6,157 nt of DNA, from assembly GCA_017883345.1 (NCBI GenBank), contig JADGNT010000329.1, positions 1-6,157 of the forward strand, in the 5' to 3' direction. The position numbers and the translations under genes are program-made. Under the pieces are notes generated by a model. The model made no database searches. It was not told where the DNA came from and saw only the letters and a list, made by a program, of their open reading frames with translations. This stretch comes from Candidatus Solibacter sp. Its GTDB lineage: Bacteria; Acidobacteriota; Terriglobia; Bryobacterales; Bryobacteraceae. Below are positions 5,962-6,157 of this stretch, piece after piece. Position 1 is the first letter of the stretch. Each line of letters begins with the position of its first letter.

Positions 5962-6157
5962 TTAGGCGTAGAATCCCCGGAGTTTGATGGCGCCGGCCAC
6001 GCGGTCCAGGGCCAGCATGTAGGCGGCGATCCGATTGTCGACATGGTGCGCGCGGGCGTACTCCACGACCGCGTCGAAGCTCTCGTCCATGATCTCCTGG
6101 AGGCGGTCGTTGACCAGTTTTTCGTTCCAGAAGAACCCCTGCCGATCCTGCACCCAC
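5962..6157 (-). CDS. gdhA: Glu/Leu/Phe/Val dehydrogenase, C-terminal 65 residues (probably glutamate dehydrogenase)
   Basis: The 5' part of the gene lies beyond the right edge. The visible tail begins [19 protein letters not shown] and ends [12 protein letters not shown] before a TAA at 5962-5964. The WVQ-x3-GFFW segment, the following helix with [13 protein letters not shown], and the closing [18 protein letters not shown] pattern are characteristic of the C-terminal end of hexameric glutamate dehydrogenases (NAD(P)-dependent conversion of glutamate to 2-oxoglutarate and ammonia). Leucine and phenylalanine dehydrogenases share the fold but are less similar at this tail. The cofactor-binding and catalytic residues are not visible, so cofactor preference and exact substrate are open. 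The gene is followed by a strong terminator and is probably not co-transcribed with mutS. The symbol is the usual one for this family. Confidence 0.88.
   Translation of the reverse strand, partial: WVQDRQGFFWNEKLVNDRLQEIMDESFDAVVEYARAHHVDNRIAAYMLALDRVAGAIKLRGFYA

Noticed and set aside
3230..5965. A 911-codon open frame on the plus strand, longer than mutS itself
   Set aside because: It lies wholly antisense to mutS plus its leader. Its product is a monotonous His/Gly/Ala/Asp/Glu/Val-rich string with no recognisable domain, the usual result of reading the opposite strand of a high-GC gene. It also runs through the repeat tract and terminator.

Overview
The window is densely coding, high-GC bacterial DNA (by eye about 60-65% G+C, with codon third positions mostly G or C). 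Every complete gene is an ordinary chromosomal one; there is no phage, transposase, CRISPR or RNA gene. Two GTG starts, the protein style (a MutS with Ala/Gly/Pro-rich insertions) and the intergenic CGCRGAGR repeat tracts fit an environmental, slow-growing lineage. I would guess Acidobacteriota (Solibacter/Bryobacter-like), but that is an impression rather than a proof.

Layout, left to right. (1) The last 30 codons of an unrecognised plus-strand gene end at 95. (2) A minus-strand ROK-family sugar kinase (164-1186, GTG start) converges on it. (3) A 100-bp divergent intergenic region separates it from (4) a plus-strand protein of 219 residues: an N-terminal ACT domain followed by a conserved domain of unknown function (1287-1946). 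(5) A 156-bp convergent gap holds a degenerate CGCRGAGR repeat tract. (6) A two-gene minus-strand operon follows, mutS (3191-5866) then anmK (2103-3194), joined by a 4-base GTGA stop/start overlap. (7) A 95-bp gap holds four CGCAGAGA repeats abutting the mutS start and a strong intrinsic-terminator hairpin. (8) The C-terminal 65 residues of a Glu/Leu/Phe/Val dehydrogenase, probably glutamate dehydrogenase, lie on the minus strand at the right edge.

How the genes relate. MutS starts methyl-independent or methyl-directed mismatch repair. AnmK recycles the anhydro-MurNAc released from peptidoglycan turnover, and the ROK kinase phosphorylates a hexose or amino sugar, so two of the genes feed sugar phosphates into central or cell-wall metabolism. 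Only mutS-anmK looks co-translated; the others appear to be separate units. No clearly new system is present. The points most worth checking are the paired repeat tracts bracketing the mutS-anmK operon, the mutS leader without a Shine-Dalgarno, two small in-frame expansions in MutS (one built from palindromic DNA), and the uncharacterised second domain of the ACT protein.
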